DNA of 64,000 nucleotides, taken from positions 181,418 through 245,417 of the forward strand of contig NZ_JAJITD010000012.1 of assembly GCF_020880815.1 (NCBI RefSeq). Reading direction: 5' to 3'. The notes beneath the pieces were generated by a model. It had not been told where the DNA came from. It ran no database searches and worked only from the letters and a program-made list of their open reading frames with translations. This document shows, one piece after another, positions 1-8,565 of the stretch (the stretch's first letter is position 1; each line of letters opens with the position of its first letter). The DNA is from Paraburkholderia sejongensis. Its GTDB lineage: Bacteria > Pseudomonadota > Gammaproteobacteria > Burkholderiales > Burkholderiaceae. The position numbers and the translations under genes were made by a program.

Positions 1-2
1 TG

Positions 3-41
3 CTCGCGGTCATCGGCGAACACGCGCGCAACGCAGCCTGA
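3..41 (+). CDS. 3' end of an upstream gene (partial)
   Basis: An open frame runs in from the left edge and ends at a TGA at 39-41, giving a C-terminus LAVIGEHARNAA. Only 12 residues are visible, so the family cannot be named. The spacing of about 20 bp to the following lactonase gene suggests the same operon. Confidence 0.45.
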   Translation, partial: LAVIGEHARNAA

Positions 42-63
42 AGTACGCAACGCAAGGTCCACC

Positions 64-993
64 ATGTTCTATCTCATCTCGCCCGAAGTGCGCACAGCCG
101 AAGTGTTCACGCGCATGCCGGAGAAATTCCGCAGACCCGAGGTCCAGACCGAATGGGCGCGCGCCAATCGCGGCGGCCTCGCGACCGATTCGTTCCTCGA
201 GGGGCCGGTGTGGGACCCGGACGGTTATCTGTTCGTCACCGACATTCCTCACGGCCGCGTATTCCGGATTTCCGCTTCGGGCGAGTGGGAACTCGTCGTC
301 CAGTACGAAGGCGAGCCGAACGGGATGAAGCGCTTCGACGATACGCATCTGCTGATCACCGACTATCGCAACGGCCTGATGCTGCTCGACATCGTGCGCG
401 GCGAAGTGCGGCCGTTTCTCGAGCGCCGCAACAGCGAGCGCTTCAGGGGCGTGAACGACCTCACGTTCGATTCGAACGGCAACCTGTACTTCACGGACCA
501 GGGGCAATCGGGCCTGCACGATCCGACCGGCCGGGTCTACCGGCTGTCGCCCGACGGCAAGCTGGACATGCTGCTCGGCAATTGCCCGAGCCCGAACGGG
601 CTGGTGCTGTCGCCGGACGAGAAAGTGCTGTTCGTCGGCATGACGCGCGGCAATAGCGTGTGGCGGGTGCCGCTGCAGGCGGACGGCTCGGTCAGCAAGG
701 TCGGGCAGTTCTTCACGTCGTACGGCCCGAGCGGCCCGGACGGCCTGACCATCGATTGCGAAGGACGCCTGCTGGTCGCGAACCCCGGGCTCGGTCGCGC
801 GTGGGTGCTCAATCATCGCGCCGAGCCGGTCGAAATTCTGACCAGCCCCGAAGGCGCGTCGCTCACGAACCTGTGCTTCGGCGGCGCCGACATGAAGACG
901 CTGTACATGACCGAATCGGTATCGGGAACGGTGCTCAAAGCCGCGATGACGGTTGCCGGAGCGTTGCCGAAGCGGGCGAAGCAGAGCGCTTGA
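64..993 (+). CDS. SMP-30/gluconolactonase-family lactonase
   Basis: A 309-residue six-bladed beta-propeller protein of the SMP-30/gluconolaconase/LRE family, which hydrolyses sugar-acid or other lactones with one divalent metal. Visible family signatures are FLEGPVWDPDG (metal ligand E46), FRGVNDLTFDSNGNLYFTD (N131), SPNGLVLSPDE (N178) and GPDGLTID (D226), so the metal site looks complete. No signal peptide is seen, so it should act in the cytoplasm. The start is preceded by AAGG about 7 bp upstream. It lies about 80 bp before an MFS carrier and probably opens a lactone-forming catabolic pathway served by the transporters and amidohydrolases that follow. The substrate cannot be read from the sequence. 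Confidence 0.88.
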   Translation: MFYLISPEVRTAEVFTRMPEKFRRPEVQTEWARANRGGLATDSFLEGPVWDPDGYLFVTDIPHGRVFRISASGEWELVVQYEGEPNGMKRFDDTHLLITDYRNGLMLLDIVRGEVRPFLERRNSERFRGVNDLTFDSNGNLYFTDQGQSGLHDPTGRVYRLSPDGKLDMLLGNCPSPNGLVLSPDEKVLFVGMTRGNSVWRVPLQADGSVSKVGQFFTSYGPSGPDGLTIDCEGRLLVANPGLGRAWVLNHRAEPVEILTSPEGASLTNLCFGGADMKTLYMTESVSGTVLKAAMTVAGALPKRAKQSA

Positions 994-1005
994 CGCGCGA
1001 CGCGT

Positions 1006-1024
1006 GACGGGCCACGCGCCCGTC
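1006..1024. repeat. 7-bp inverted repeat between lactonase and MFS genes
   Basis: GACGGGC at 1006-1012 pairs with GCCCGTC at 1018-1024 around a 5-nt loop. No T-tract follows, so it is not a clear terminator. It could be an RNA-processing hairpin or chance in GC-rich DNA. Confidence 0.3.
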
Positions 1025-1071
1025 CTATATCAACGCATCGCGTCGACAGAAGCGCGATGGAGGAGGCAAGC

Positions 1072-2460
1072 ATGACCATTTCGCACACCTTGCGTGGCAC
1101 GAGCGGCGACAGCGCCGCACAGCCCGCCGACGCACCGCCCGTCCAGCGCATCTCGGCCGAAGACTATGCGGCCAGCGAGCGCACGCTCGCGAAAGCATTC
1201 CGGCGCATTCTGCCGTTCATCTTCATCTGTTATGTGATCAGCTATCTCGACCGGACCAACGTCGGCTTTGCCGCGCTGACGATGAACAAGGACCTCGGCC
1301 TGACGGCCGAGCAGTTCGGGTTCGGTGCGGGGATGTTTTTCATCGGGTACTTCCTGTTCGAGATTCCCAGCAATCTGATCATGCAAAAGGTCGGCGCGCG
1401 CGTGTGGATCGCTCGCATCATGATCACGTGGGGTCTGTTTTCGATGGCGACCGCGTTCGTCGTCGGCCCGAAAAGTTTTGCGGCCGCGCGCTTTCTGCTC
1501 GGCGTCGCGGAGGCCGGCTTTACGCCCGGCATCTACCTGTATTTCACGCACTGGTTTCCGGGCAAATGGCGCGCCAAGGTGACCGCCGCGTTCCTCGTCG
1601 GCATTCCTGTCGCGAACATGGTCGGCTCGCCGGTTTCAGGCGCGCTGCTCGAACTCGGCGGCCTGCACGGTTTGCGTAGCTGGCAGTGGCTGCTGCTGGT
1701 CGAAGGGGTGCCCGCGGTGATTCTCGGCATTGCCTGTCTGTTCGTGCTGGCCGACCGTCCCGAGAAAGCGAAGTGGCTCAGCGACGAAGAGAAGTCGTCG
1801 CTCGCACGGCGTCTCGCGCTCGAACAGCGCGACATCGGCGCGAAGCACGGCAGCAATCTGCGCGATGCGATGACCAACTGGCGCGTGTTCGTGCTCGCGT
1901 TCATCAACTTCTGCGGGATCGTCGGCTCGCTCGGCGTCGGTTTGTGGATGCCGCAAATCATCAAGCAGTTCGGCGTCGAACATTCGGTGGTGGGCTGGCT
2001 CACCGCGATTCCGTACGCGCTCGGCGCGGTGGTGATGCTGTGGTGGGCGCGCGTTGCCAATCGCTCGCAAAACCGCATCCCGTATGTGGCGGGCGCGCTG
2101 GTCGTCGCCGCGCTCGCGCTGTGTGCCAGCACGTTCATCGATACGCCGGCGCTCAAGCTGATTGCACTGTGCTTCACGGTCAGCGGCATTCTCGCGTTCC
2201 AGGCCACCTACTGGGCGATTCCGTCAGGCTTCCTGACGGGCCGCGCGGCGGCCGGCGGCCTCGCGCTGATCGTCTCGGTCGGCAACCTCGGCGGTTTCGT
2301 GGGGCCGTCGATGATCGGCGCGCTCAAACAGCTTTCCGGCGGCTTCGCCGTGCCGCTGCTCGCGGTGTCGGGTGTGCTGCTGCTCGGCGCGTTGACCATC
2401 GCGTGGCTCGGCGATCCGGGCGCGAACGCGGGTGAAGCGCGCTCCGCTCGCGGCGCCTGA
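1072..2460 (+). CDS. MFS transporter, anion:cation symporter (ACS) type
   Basis: A major facilitator protein of about 462 residues with twelve predicted membrane spans, of the ACS branch that includes tartrate, phthalate and hexuronate carriers. The RILPFIFICYVISYLDRTNVGFA first span and the GxRVWIARIMITWG loop are typical of this branch. The start at 1072 is preferred over an in-frame ATG at 1057 because a strong GGAGG sits just upstream of 1072. It imports an organic anion across the inner membrane. The following porin and amidohydrolase genes suggest an aromatic or sugar-acid substrate. It resembles the carrier at 7241-8563, so the locus has two ACS paralogues. Confidence 0.88.
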   Translation: MTISHTLRGTSGDSAAQPADAPPVQRISAEDYAASERTLAKAFRRILPFIFICYVISYLDRTNVGFAALTMNKDLGLTAEQFGFGAGMFFIGYFLFEIPSNLIMQKVGARVWIARIMITWGLFSMATAFVVGPKSFAAARFLLGVAEAGFTPGIYLYFTHWFPGKWRAKVTAAFLVGIPVANMVGSPVSGALLELGGLHGLRSWQWLLLVEGVPAVILGIACLFVLADRPEKAKWLSDEEKSSLARRLALEQRDIGAKHGSNLRDAMTNWRVFVLAFINFCGIVGSLGVGLWMPQIIKQFGVEHSVVGWLTAIPYALGAVVMLWWARVANRSQNRIPYVAGALVVAALALCASTFIDTPALKLIALCFTVSGILAFQATYWAIPSGFLTGRAAAGGLALIVSVGNLGGFVGPSMIGALKQLSGGFAVPLLAVSGVLLLGALTIAWLGDPGANAGEARSARGA

Positions 2461-2506
2461 TTTGTTCTCTACCAAAACCAAACCATAAACGTTCTTCGGA
2501 GACTCC

Positions 2507-3658
2507 ATGTCGTTCAATAAAAACAGCCAGCACGTCAACTCGAAATCCCGCTCGATGCTCGGAGCTGTCGCAGCCGCGGGCGTGAGCCTCTTGTGCGGCG
2601 CCGCGCACGCGCAAAGCAGCGTCACGCTGTACGGCATTGCCGACGTCGGCATCGAGTACACCAACAATACAAGTGCTGGCGGCTCACAGACGCGCATGGT
2701 GTCGGGCAACCTGTCGGGTTCGCGCTGGGGGCTCAAGGGCGCCGAAGACCTTGGCGGCGGAATGAAGGCGATTTTCCAGTTGGAGAGCGGCTTCAATATC
2801 AACGACGGCACGACCGCGCAATCGACCCGCGGTCTCGGCACGAATCCGGCCACGACTTCCAGACTGTTCGGCAGGCAGGCATGGGTCGGCCTGTCGTATC
2901 GCGGCCAGCAGTTGACGTTGGGCCGGCAGAACGCGCTGCTCTATGAACAGGCGGTCGCTTTCGATCCGATGGGCGCTTCGTCGCGCTACTCGGTGCTGTC
3001 GCTCGACTACGCGACGGCCGCCCGTATCGACAACTCGGCGAAGTACACCGGCGTGTTCGGCCCGGTGACCGCGCAGGCGATGTACAGCACGCGCTACGAC
3101 ACCGGCTACGGCACCGAAGTGCCGGGCGCGCAAATCACCGGGCGTTTCTTCAGCGGCGCGCTCACTTTCGCGCAAGGTCCGCTCGCGGCGAGCGTGTCGT
3201 ACGAGCAGCGCAACAGCAACACCGTCGCGACGAACACCGCCACCGAGCGTCGCGCGACGGCCGCCGCGTCCTATGTGTTCGGACCGGTCAAGGGCTTCGC
3301 CGGCTATCGCTATCTGCGCGCGTCGAATGCGTTCCTGCCGGTCAATCCGATCCGCGTCGCGAACGGTTCCGACGCGAGCGCAGCGAACCTGTACTGGGCT
3401 GGCGCGCAATATTCGATCACGCCCGCGTTCGTGCTGACCGCAACCGGCTATTACCAGGACGTTCATTCGACCGGCGCGGACCCGTGGCTGGCGGTGCTGA
3501 GCGCGGATTATCTGCTGTCCAAGCGCACCGACCTGTACGCGACCGCGGCCTTCGCGCGCAACAAGAACAACTCCACGCTCGGCGTGAACGGTTACGGCAC
3601 GGTCGCGCCCGGCTATAACCAGACCGGCGTGGTGATCGGCATGCGCCAGAAGTTCTGA
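2507..3658 (+). CDS. Gram-negative outer-membrane porin (OmpC-like)
   Basis: A 383-residue trimeric beta-barrel porin of the Burkholderia/Neisseria type. It has a signal peptide ending GAAHA, then a mature start QSSVTLYGIADVGIEY, the GSRWGLKGAEDLGGGMKAIFQLESGF loop region, FGRQAWVGL, and a terminal strand ending MRQKF with the C-terminal Phe needed for barrel assembly. The n-region of the signal is long for the family (about 18 residues before the hydrophobic core). GGAG lies 8 bp before the ATG. It lies between an inner-membrane carrier and an amidohydrolase, which suggests it admits the substrate of this locus. Confidence 0.93.
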   Translation: MSFNKNSQHVNSKSRSMLGAVAAAGVSLLCGAAHAQSSVTLYGIADVGIEYTNNTSAGGSQTRMVSGNLSGSRWGLKGAEDLGGGMKAIFQLESGFNINDGTTAQSTRGLGTNPATTSRLFGRQAWVGLSYRGQQLTLGRQNALLYEQAVAFDPMGASSRYSVLSLDYATAARIDNSAKYTGVFGPVTAQAMYSTRYDTGYGTEVPGAQITGRFFSGALTFAQGPLAASVSYEQRNSNTVATNTATERRATAAASYVFGPVKGFAGYRYLRASNAFLPVNPIRVANGSDASAANLYWAGAQYSITPAFVLTATGYYQDVHSTGADPWLAVLSADYLLSKRTDLYATAAFARNKNNSTLGVNGYGTVAPGYNQTGVVIGMRQKF

Positions 3659-3669
3659 CGGGCGACCCG

Positions 3670-4716
3670 ATGCAGATCGTTCACGCGCCCCATTTGCCGA
3701 TCCGGCCCGACTGGCTCGCGTTACGCGACGAGCCGGTGCTCGAACCGGAACTCGCGATCGTCGATGCGCATCACCACCTGTGGGACCGTCAGAGCGGGCG
3801 CTATCTCGCCGACGAGTTTCGCAACGATGTGAGCAGCGGTCACCGGGTCGTGTCGACGGTCTACGTGCAGTGCCGCTCGATGTTGCGCGAGCACGGTCCG
3901 GATGCGCTGAAGCCGCTGGGCGAAGTCGAGTTCGCCAACGGGATCGCCGCGATGTTTGCTAGCGGCGCATACGGACCGGCGCGCTGCTGCGAGGCGATCG
4001 TCGGCGGCGCGGATCTGACGCTGGGCGCGCAACTGCAGGCTGTGCTCGAAGCGATGCTGGCGGTGTCCGGCGGCCGTCTGCGCGGCATCCGCAATCCGCT
4101 CGCGTGGCATGCGGATCCGGCGGTGAGTTCGAGCCCGGTCACGCCGCCGCGCGATCTGATGACGAATCCGGCGTTTCGCGACGGCGTCGCAATGCTCGGC
4201 CGCTACGACCTCGCGCTCGACGCGTGGGTGTATCACACGCAACTCGATGAACTGTACGAGCTGGCGCGCGTGGTGCCCGACGTGACCGTCGTCATCGACC
4301 ATTTCGGCGGCCCGTTGGGCGTGGCGGCGTACGCGAAGCAGCGCCCGGGCGTGCTCGCCGAGTGGAAGCACAAGCTTGCGCGTCTCGCCACTTTGCCGAA
4401 CACGCGTATCAAACTCGGCGGCGCGGGCATGAACGTGTTCGGCTTCGATTTCGCCACGCGCGAGCTGCCGCCGTCGTCGGAGCAACTCGCCGCGGCGTGG
4501 CAGCCGTACTTCGAAACCTGCGTCGAACTTTTCGGCACGAATCGCTGCATGTTCGAAAGCAATTTCCCGGTCGATAAGGGAATGTTCAGCTACCGCGTGC
4601 TATGGAACGCATTCAAACGACTGGCGTCGGCGATGTCCGCCGATGAAAAGGCCGCGTTGTTCCACCGGACCGCGGCTTCGACCTATCGCCTCGCTATTGC
4701 GGGAGACAACAGATGA
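3670..4716 (+). CDS. Amidohydrolase family 2 (PF04909) TIM-barrel hydrolase
   Basis: A 348-residue metal-dependent hydrolase of the amidohydrolase-2 branch, which includes 2-pyrone-4,6-dicarboxylate lactonase, 4-sulfomuconolactonase and fuconolactonase relatives. It has IVDAHHHLWD (metal-binding His residues 34-36), VIDHFGG (H211) and a late catalytic Asp in FESNFPVDKG (D302). No export signal is present, so it is cytoplasmic. It starts 11 bp after the porin and overlaps the next MFS gene by ATGA, so it is translationally coupled to a transporter. It probably opens a lactone or pyrone-type ring, but the exact reaction is inference. Confidence 0.87.
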   Translation: MQIVHAPHLPIRPDWLALRDEPVLEPELAIVDAHHHLWDRQSGRYLADEFRNDVSSGHRVVSTVYVQCRSMLREHGPDALKPLGEVEFANGIAAMFASGAYGPARCCEAIVGGADLTLGAQLQAVLEAMLAVSGGRLRGIRNPLAWHADPAVSSSPVTPPRDLMTNPAFRDGVAMLGRYDLALDAWVYHTQLDELYELARVVPDVTVVIDHFGGPLGVAAYAKQRPGVLAEWKHKLARLATLPNTRIKLGGAGMNVFGFDFATRELPPSSEQLAAAWQPYFETCVELFGTNRCMFESNFPVDKGMFSYRVLWNAFKRLASAMSADEKAALFHRTAASTYRLAIAGDNR

Positions 4717-5993
4717 AAACGAGCGGAACTGCGGCGGCAGCCGAATTCGACACGACTAAACAAGCAAGCGGATTCAGAAGCATCACCGGCGTCGAGTGGC
4801 GCTCGCTTTCTCTCGCGGGACTCGGCTGGACCTTCGAAAGCTACGACTCGTTCCTGCTGTCGCTGCTGCTGCCGACACTCGCGCTGCAGTTCGGCCTGAG
4901 CAAGGCGCAGCTCGGATTGTTCACGAGCATTACCGCGGCGGGTCAGATCGTCGGCGGCATCCTGTTCGGCTACGTGTCGGACCGGCTGGGACGCGTGCGG
5001 ACCGCGCTGCTTTGCATCGGTATTTACTCGCTGTTCTCCGGCCTGATCGCGTTCGCGCCCAACGAGCACTGGTTCGCGACGTTGCGCTTTTTCGGCGCGC
5101 TCGGCATGGGCGGCACCTGGACCGCGGGCGCCGCGCTGATTGCGGAGACCTGGCACGCGAGCCGGCGCGGCAAGGGCGGCGCGCTGATGCAGATGGGCTT
5201 GCCGGTCGGCGCGATTCTCGCGATCACGCTGGCGGGCATCGTCAGTGGTGCGAATGATGGGCTGGCCGGACATGGCTGGCGACTGCTGTTTCTGATCGGC
5301 GCGTCGCCTTTCTTCATCCTGTTCTGGGTCGCCCGCAAGACGCCCGAATCGCCGATCTGGCTGGAACGCCAGCGCGCCGTCGCAAACCCTGAAAAGCGCG
5401 CCGTGGCGAACGGCGACAAGCTGAACGTGCGTGGCCTGCTGACCGCGTTCGGCTTCATCTTCTTTTTGCAATACCTGTACTGGGGTGTTTTCACGTGGAC
5501 GCCGACGTTTCTCGTCACGGTCAAGCATCTCGACTTCGTGCATAGCCTGAAGTTCGTGCTGGCGCTGCAATTCGGCGCGATCTGCGGGTTCCTGCTGTTC
5601 TCGGCGTGGGTGGACCGGCTCGGCCGGCGTCCGATGTTCCTTGCGTATCTGCTGGTCGGCGCGGCGGCGGTGGGCGTGTATATCGTGTCGACGAATGCGT
5701 GGCTGTTGACGGCGGCGATCTTTCTGACCGGCTTCAGCGTGAACGGCATCTTTGCGGGAGCGGGGCCGTTCCTCGCGGAGATCATCGGCAATACGGCATC
5801 GCGCGGTTTCTACATGGGTCTCGCCTACAACGGCGGACGGCTCGGCGGCTTCCTCGCGCCGCTGGTGATCGGTGCGCTGGCGTCGACCTCGGGCGGTTTC
5901 GTGCTGGGCCTCGCGACGACGATCGTCGCGTTCATCGCCGCGGCGGTAGTGGTGTGCTTCGCGCCGGAAACGCGCGGCAAGGCGCTCGCATGA
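4713..5993 (+). CDS. MFS transporter (sugar/aromatic acid:H+ type)
   Basis: A 426-residue twelve-span MFS protein. The start SLAGLGWTFESYDSFLLSLLLPTLA and the loop GYVSDRLGRVRT (MFS signature between spans 2 and 3) match aromatic-acid:H+ and related metabolite carriers. ATGA overlap with the preceding amidohydrolase fixes the start. The stop overlaps the ATG of the next MFS gene in the same way, so three genes are translationally coupled. It probably imports a substrate related to the lactone pathway. Confidence 0.85.
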   Translation: MKTSGTAAAAEFDTTKQASGFRSITGVEWRSLSLAGLGWTFESYDSFLLSLLLPTLALQFGLSKAQLGLFTSITAAGQIVGGILFGYVSDRLGRVRTALLCIGIYSLFSGLIAFAPNEHWFATLRFFGALGMGGTWTAGAALIAETWHASRRGKGGALMQMGLPVGAILAITLAGIVSGANDGLAGHGWRLLFLIGASPFFILFWVARKTPESPIWLERQRAVANPEKRAVANGDKLNVRGLLTAFGFIFFLQYLYWGVFTWTPTFLVTVKHLDFVHSLKFVLALQFGAICGFLLFSAWVDRLGRRPMFLAYLLVGAAAVGVYIVSTNAWLLTAAIFLTGFSVNGIFAGAGPFLAEIIGNTASRGFYMGLAYNGGRLGGFLAPLVIGALASTSGGFVLGLATTIVAFIAAAVVVCFAPETRGKALA

Positions 5994-7225
5994 GTGCGAT
6001 ACCGCAAACGGGACTGGTCGGCAGGTTGTTTCCGGCGCTCGCGGAAGCTTCGCTGCGGCGCTATCTGAGCGGGCAGGTCGCGTCCGTGCTCGGCAGTTGG
6101 ACCCAGAACGTCACGCTGAATCTGCTGATCTATCACCTGTCCGGCTCGGCGGCGATTCTCGCGTTGCTGAACTTTTTACTGTACGGGCCGCAGTTGATCG
6201 TCGCGCCGGTGGCCGGCTCGCGCATCAGTTCGGCCAATGCCAAACGCGCGACGCTGTGCGTACTGACGGCGTCGCTGCTGCTCACTAGCAGTCTTTTCAC
6301 GCTATCGCTGTTCGGCGTGCTCGGCGTGAAACTGATCCTCGCCCACGCGCTCGCGATCGGCGTGTCGAGCGCGATCGAGACGCCGGCGCGCCAGGTGCTG
6401 CTGCTCACGAGCCTGCAGGATGCGGCGCATACGTCCAACGCGGTCGCGATGAACACGATGGTCTACAACGTGGGGCGCATGGTCGGCCCGACGATTGCTG
6501 GTTTCGTTTATCCGACGCTCGGCGCCAGAGCCTCCTTCGTCATTTACGCGCTCGCGCTTTGCTTCATGGCGACGTGTGTGCGCTCGATCGCCACGGCCTC
6601 GACGCGCCGGCTCGCGCGCGCGGAGAGCAGCCTGCGCGATGCGGTCGGCTACGTGATGTCCGACGCGTTTTCCGCGCGCTATCTGCCGATCCTCGCATGC
6701 ATCGGTTTGTTCGCCGGCAGCTATCAGACACTCGTGCCGCTGCTCGCGGACAAGGGCTTTCACGACGCGGCCCGTTTTACCGGCGTGTTTTTCGCGTGTG
6801 CCGGAGCCGGTTCGCTGAGCGCGGCGCTGTTGCTGTCGTCGGCGTTCGGCCCGCCCGCGTCGCGGCGCTTCATTGCGTGGGCGCCGTGGTCGGCCGTCGT
6901 CGCGCTCGCGGCGCTCGCGGCGACCACGCGCGCGGCCGGATCGATCCCGGCCTTCTTCATGCTCGGCTTCAGCCTCACATTCGCGGCCACGTCGACCAAC
7001 GCGACGATCCAGCGGCAGTGTCCGGATCACGTGCGCGGCGGCCTCGTCGGCATGTACGGGATGGCCTACAACGGCACGATGCCATTCGGCTACCTGCTCG
7101 TCGGGACTGCTTCGGAGGCGCTCGGCGTGCGGCACACGTTCGCGGCGATGGCGGTGATTCTCGCGTGCGGTGTAACCGCCGTGATCGGCTGGCAACGATT
7201 CAGGAATTCGCGCTTCGGCGCATAG
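5990..7225 (+). CDS. MFS transporter of the enterobactin-exporter-like (MFS_3) type
   Basis: A 411-residue MFS protein starting at the ATG that overlaps the previous stop (ATGA, 5990-5993). Longer in-frame upstream sequence is only a shadow of the preceding gene. The opening FPALAEASLRRYLSGQVASVLGSWTQNVTLNLLIYHLSGS and the GRMVGPTIAGF segment are typical of the EntS/MFS_3 group, often annotated as effluxers. Its position in a row of import carriers is odd. It may export a toxic intermediate or an end product. The direction of transport is inference. Confidence 0.82.
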   Translation: MSAIPQTGLVGRLFPALAEASLRRYLSGQVASVLGSWTQNVTLNLLIYHLSGSAAILALLNFLLYGPQLIVAPVAGSRISSANAKRATLCVLTASLLLTSSLFTLSLFGVLGVKLILAHALAIGVSSAIETPARQVLLLTSLQDAAHTSNAVAMNTMVYNVGRMVGPTIAGFVYPTLGARASFVIYALALCFMATCVRSIATASTRRLARAESSLRDAVGYVMSDAFSARYLPILACIGLFAGSYQTLVPLLADKGFHDAARFTGVFFACAGAGSLSAALLLSSAFGPPASRRFIAWAPWSAVVALAALAATTRAAGSIPAFFMLGFSLTFAATSTNATIQRQCPDHVRGGLVGMYGMAYNGTMPFGYLLVGTASEALGVRHTFAAMAVILACGVTAVIGWQRFRNSRFGA

Positions 7226-7240
7226 TAAACGGAGACAACA

Positions 7241-8563
7241 ATGCACACTGAATCCATGGAAAAGTCCGCGCTCGAGCGCCGGACCATCCGCAAGGTAGTC
7301 TGGCGACTGATTCCTTTTCTGATGGTCTGCTACCTGCTCGCTTTTATCGACCGGGGCAACGTCGGCATGGCGTCGCTGCAGATGAATCACGACCTCGGCA
7401 TGTCGCCGAGAGTGTTCGGCTTCGGCAGCAGCCTGTTCTTCATTTCGTACTTCCTGTGCGAAGTGCCGAGCAACCTCGCGCTACAGAAGTACGGCGCGCG
7501 GCTCTGGATCGGCCGGATCATGTTCACGTGGGGCCTCGTGTCGGCGGCGACCGCGCTGGTGCACAACGCGACGACGTTTTACGTGCTGCGGTTTCTGCTG
7601 GGCGCGGCCGAGGCCGGCTTCTTCCCCGGCGTGCTGCTGTACCTGTCGTACTGGATTCCGGCGTCGTATCGCGCCCGCATCGTCGCCACCTTCATGGTCG
7701 CGATTCCGGCCGCGAGCTTCATCGGCTCGCCGATCTCGGCACTGCTGTTGCAGATGGACGGGGTGTGGGGTTTGCGCGGCTGGCAGTGGCTGTTCCTTCT
7801 CGAAGGCATTCCGACCGTGCTGCTCGGCATTGCGTGTCTGTTCATGCTGACGAATAAGCCCACCGACGCGAAGTGGCTCGCGGACGACGAACGCAGTTGG
7901 CTCGTGAATGCGCTCGAAACCTCGCAGCAGACGCCGAAAAAGGTGCCGTCGCTGCCGCTCACCAAGCTGTTCCGCAACCGCTATGTGCTGTGTCTCGCGC
8001 TCGTCAATACCTGTGCGTCCGCGGCCGGCAGCACGCTGGCGGTGTGGCAGCCGCAACTGCTCAAGTCGTTCGGCTTGTCGGTGATGCAGACCGGTCTGCT
8101 CAATTCGGTGCCGTACGCGGCCGCCTCGGTGCTGATGGTTTACTGGGGCCGGCGCTCGGACCGCGTTGGCGAACGCCGCTGGCATACCGCCGTGCCGATG
8201 CTGCTGATCGGTCTGGGCCTGTTCGCGACGTCGCTGAGCGGCTCGCTGCTGCCGACGGTCTGCATGCTCACCGCGGTGCTGGTCGGCGCGTATTCGTTCA
8301 AGGGACCGTTCTGGGCGCTCGCCACCGGCATGTTGTCCAACAGCACGGTGGCCGCGGGGCTCGCGACGGTCAATGCAATCGCGAACCTGCTTGGCGGCGG
8401 CTTGATGGTGAACGTGTACGGATGGGTGAAAGAGGCGACGGGCAGCTACGCGCTGGCGTTGATGCCGCTGGCGGTCCTCACGCTCGTGAGCGTCGCGACG
8501 CTGTTGCTGCTGACCCGCCGCGCACACGCGGGCGCGGTCGGCGGTACGACGGAGACCGTCTGA
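7241..8563 (+). CDS. MFS transporter, ACS family (paralogue of the 1072 carrier)
   Basis: A 440-residue twelve-span MFS protein with the ACS opening RLIPFLMVCYLLAFIDRGNVGMASLQM and GARLWIGRIMFTWGLVSAATALV. GGAG lies about 7 bp before the ATG. It is clearly related to the carrier at 1072-2460, with matching spans in the same order, and probably takes up a similar organic anion. Two bp separate its stop from the next amidohydrolase gene, which repeats the carrier-plus-amidohydrolase pairing seen at 1072-4716. Confidence 0.87.
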   Translation: MHTESMEKSALERRTIRKVVWRLIPFLMVCYLLAFIDRGNVGMASLQMNHDLGMSPRVFGFGSSLFFISYFLCEVPSNLALQKYGARLWIGRIMFTWGLVSAATALVHNATTFYVLRFLLGAAEAGFFPGVLLYLSYWIPASYRARIVATFMVAIPAASFIGSPISALLLQMDGVWGLRGWQWLFLLEGIPTVLLGIACLFMLTNKPTDAKWLADDERSWLVNALETSQQTPKKVPSLPLTKLFRNRYVLCLALVNTCASAAGSTLAVWQPQLLKSFGLSVMQTGLLNSVPYAAASVLMVYWGRRSDRVGERRWHTAVPMLLIGLGLFATSLSGSLLPTVCMLTAVLVGAYSFKGPFWALATGMLSNSTVAAGLATVNAIANLLGGGLMVNVYGWVKEATGSYALALMPLAVLTLVSVATLLLLTRRAHAGAVGGTTETV

Positions 8564-8565
8564 CG

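Noticed and set aside
5606..5989. A longer N-terminus for the third MFS gene
   Set aside because: It reads through the previous MFS gene in another frame; the ATGA overlap at 5990 and the normal MFS start decide the shorter form.
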